Notes under the pieces: generated by a model | Databases searched by the model: none | The model's input: only the letters and a program-made list of their open reading frames with translations | Told to the model about the DNA's origin: nothing | Part shown: positions 4,965 to 5,228 of the stretch, piece by piece | How positions within the stretch are numbered: position 1 is the first letter of the stretch | Layout of the letters: every line of letters begins with the position of its first letter | DNA from: Nitrospirota bacterium | GTDB lineage: Bacteria; Nitrospinota; Nitrospinia; Nitrospinales; Nitrospinaceae | Direction of reading: 5' to 3' | Length of the DNA: 5,228 nucleotides | Assembly: GCA_030600405.1 (NCBI GenBank) | Contig: JAUVMD010000125.1 | Span: 1 to 5,228, forward strand | Program-made: the position numbers and the translations under genes

Positions 4965-5084
4965 GGTGATGATCCTCTAAATTGCTAATTTAAAAGAAAA
5001 TGTGGATTGTAGGGGTTCTCTCTTGGGTAATCTGAGACATCTTACACCAATGAAATTGCCAACTATTGAGGCGAGAATCATGCC

Positions 5085-5228
5085 CTAAATTACCTCTAAA
5101 TCACCATTTTTAAGTAGTTCAATATCCAATGCCAACGCCTGCAACTCTTTTTGCAACACTTTGAAGGATTCAGGCAAACCGGGTTCGAAGTTCATATCAC
5201 CCTTTACAATAGAGTCGAATATCCTCGT
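5085..5228 (-). CDS. rpoB: RNA polymerase beta subunit, C-terminal 47 codons (5' part outside window)
   Basis: The reading frame entering from the right edge ends at TAG (complement of 5085-5087). It contains the universally conserved RpoB tail: [11 protein letters not shown], then [20 protein letters not shown] and DIELL, matching the E. coli pattern of IVKG ... EPG-PESFNVL-KE. This C-terminal segment of the beta subunit contacts beta' in the core enzyme. The tail ends with a short extension, KNGDLEVI. RpoC normally follows within tens of bases, but the 120 bp after this stop hold no rpoC start, and the next gene is on the opposite strand. The residues look intact, so nothing indicates a pseudogene, but only the end can be seen. 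Confidence 0.94.
   Translation of the reverse strand, partial: TRIFDSIVKGDMNFEPGLPESFKVLQKELQALALDIELLKNGDLEVI

Noticed and set aside
4978..4992. TAAATT-GCT-AATTTA dyad between the lipoprotein gene and rpoB
   Set aside because: It is entirely AT-rich with a 3-nt loop and no T-tail, so it would not terminate transcription.
4979..5080. 34-codon frame on the - strand just after rpoB
   Set aside because: It does not resemble the rpoC N-terminus, has no Shine-Dalgarno and no recognisable features.

Overview
This window looks like chromosomal DNA of a Gram-negative bacterium. The supports are an exported MscK-type periplasmic coiled-coil protein, a lipobox lipoprotein of probable outer-membrane or periplasmic location, and a bacterial RpoB C-terminus. 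Base composition is middling and fairly even. Nothing fixes the lineage; a deep-branching marine or proteobacterial-type group would fit, but that is only an impression. I see no rRNA, tRNA, CRISPR array, insertion sequence, phage gene or toxin-antitoxin pair.

Layout, left to right: a possible last 16 codons of a + strand gene (1-51); a convergent - strand gene for the N-terminal periplasmic part of an MscK/MscS-type mechanosensitive channel, cut off before any channel domain (104-1156); about 450 bp without a credible gene but with several inverted repeats (1157-1607); a small membrane-anchored protein of unknown function (1608-1991); a convergent DCC-family thiol-disulfide oxidoreductase (2013-2444, -); a DUF3185-type two-helix membrane protein (2569-2769); a cupin-fold protein (2921-3280); a convergent four-helix membrane protein (3290-3676, -); a divergent DNA-3-methyladenine glycosylase I, tag (3789-4370); a lipoprotein with BamE/SmpA-like features (4515-4964); and the C-terminal 47 codons of rpoB coming in from the right edge (5085-5228, -).

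The genes do not form one pathway. Strand changes often and almost every gene appears to have its own promoter, so this is a string of single-gene units: DNA repair, thiol chemistry, small membrane proteins and envelope proteins. No convincing new multi-gene system is present. The points most worth a second look are: (i) several genes lack a Shine-Dalgarno sequence but have a -10 hexamer so close to the start codon that the mRNA would be leaderless or nearly so (best at 1608 and 2444), beside other genes with strong Shine-Dalgarno sites; (ii) rpoB is not followed by rpoC, which is unusual; (iii) the MscK-like gene looks truncated by a frameshift beside a perfect hairpin; (iv) an inverted-repeat-rich non-coding stretch at about 1431-1585.
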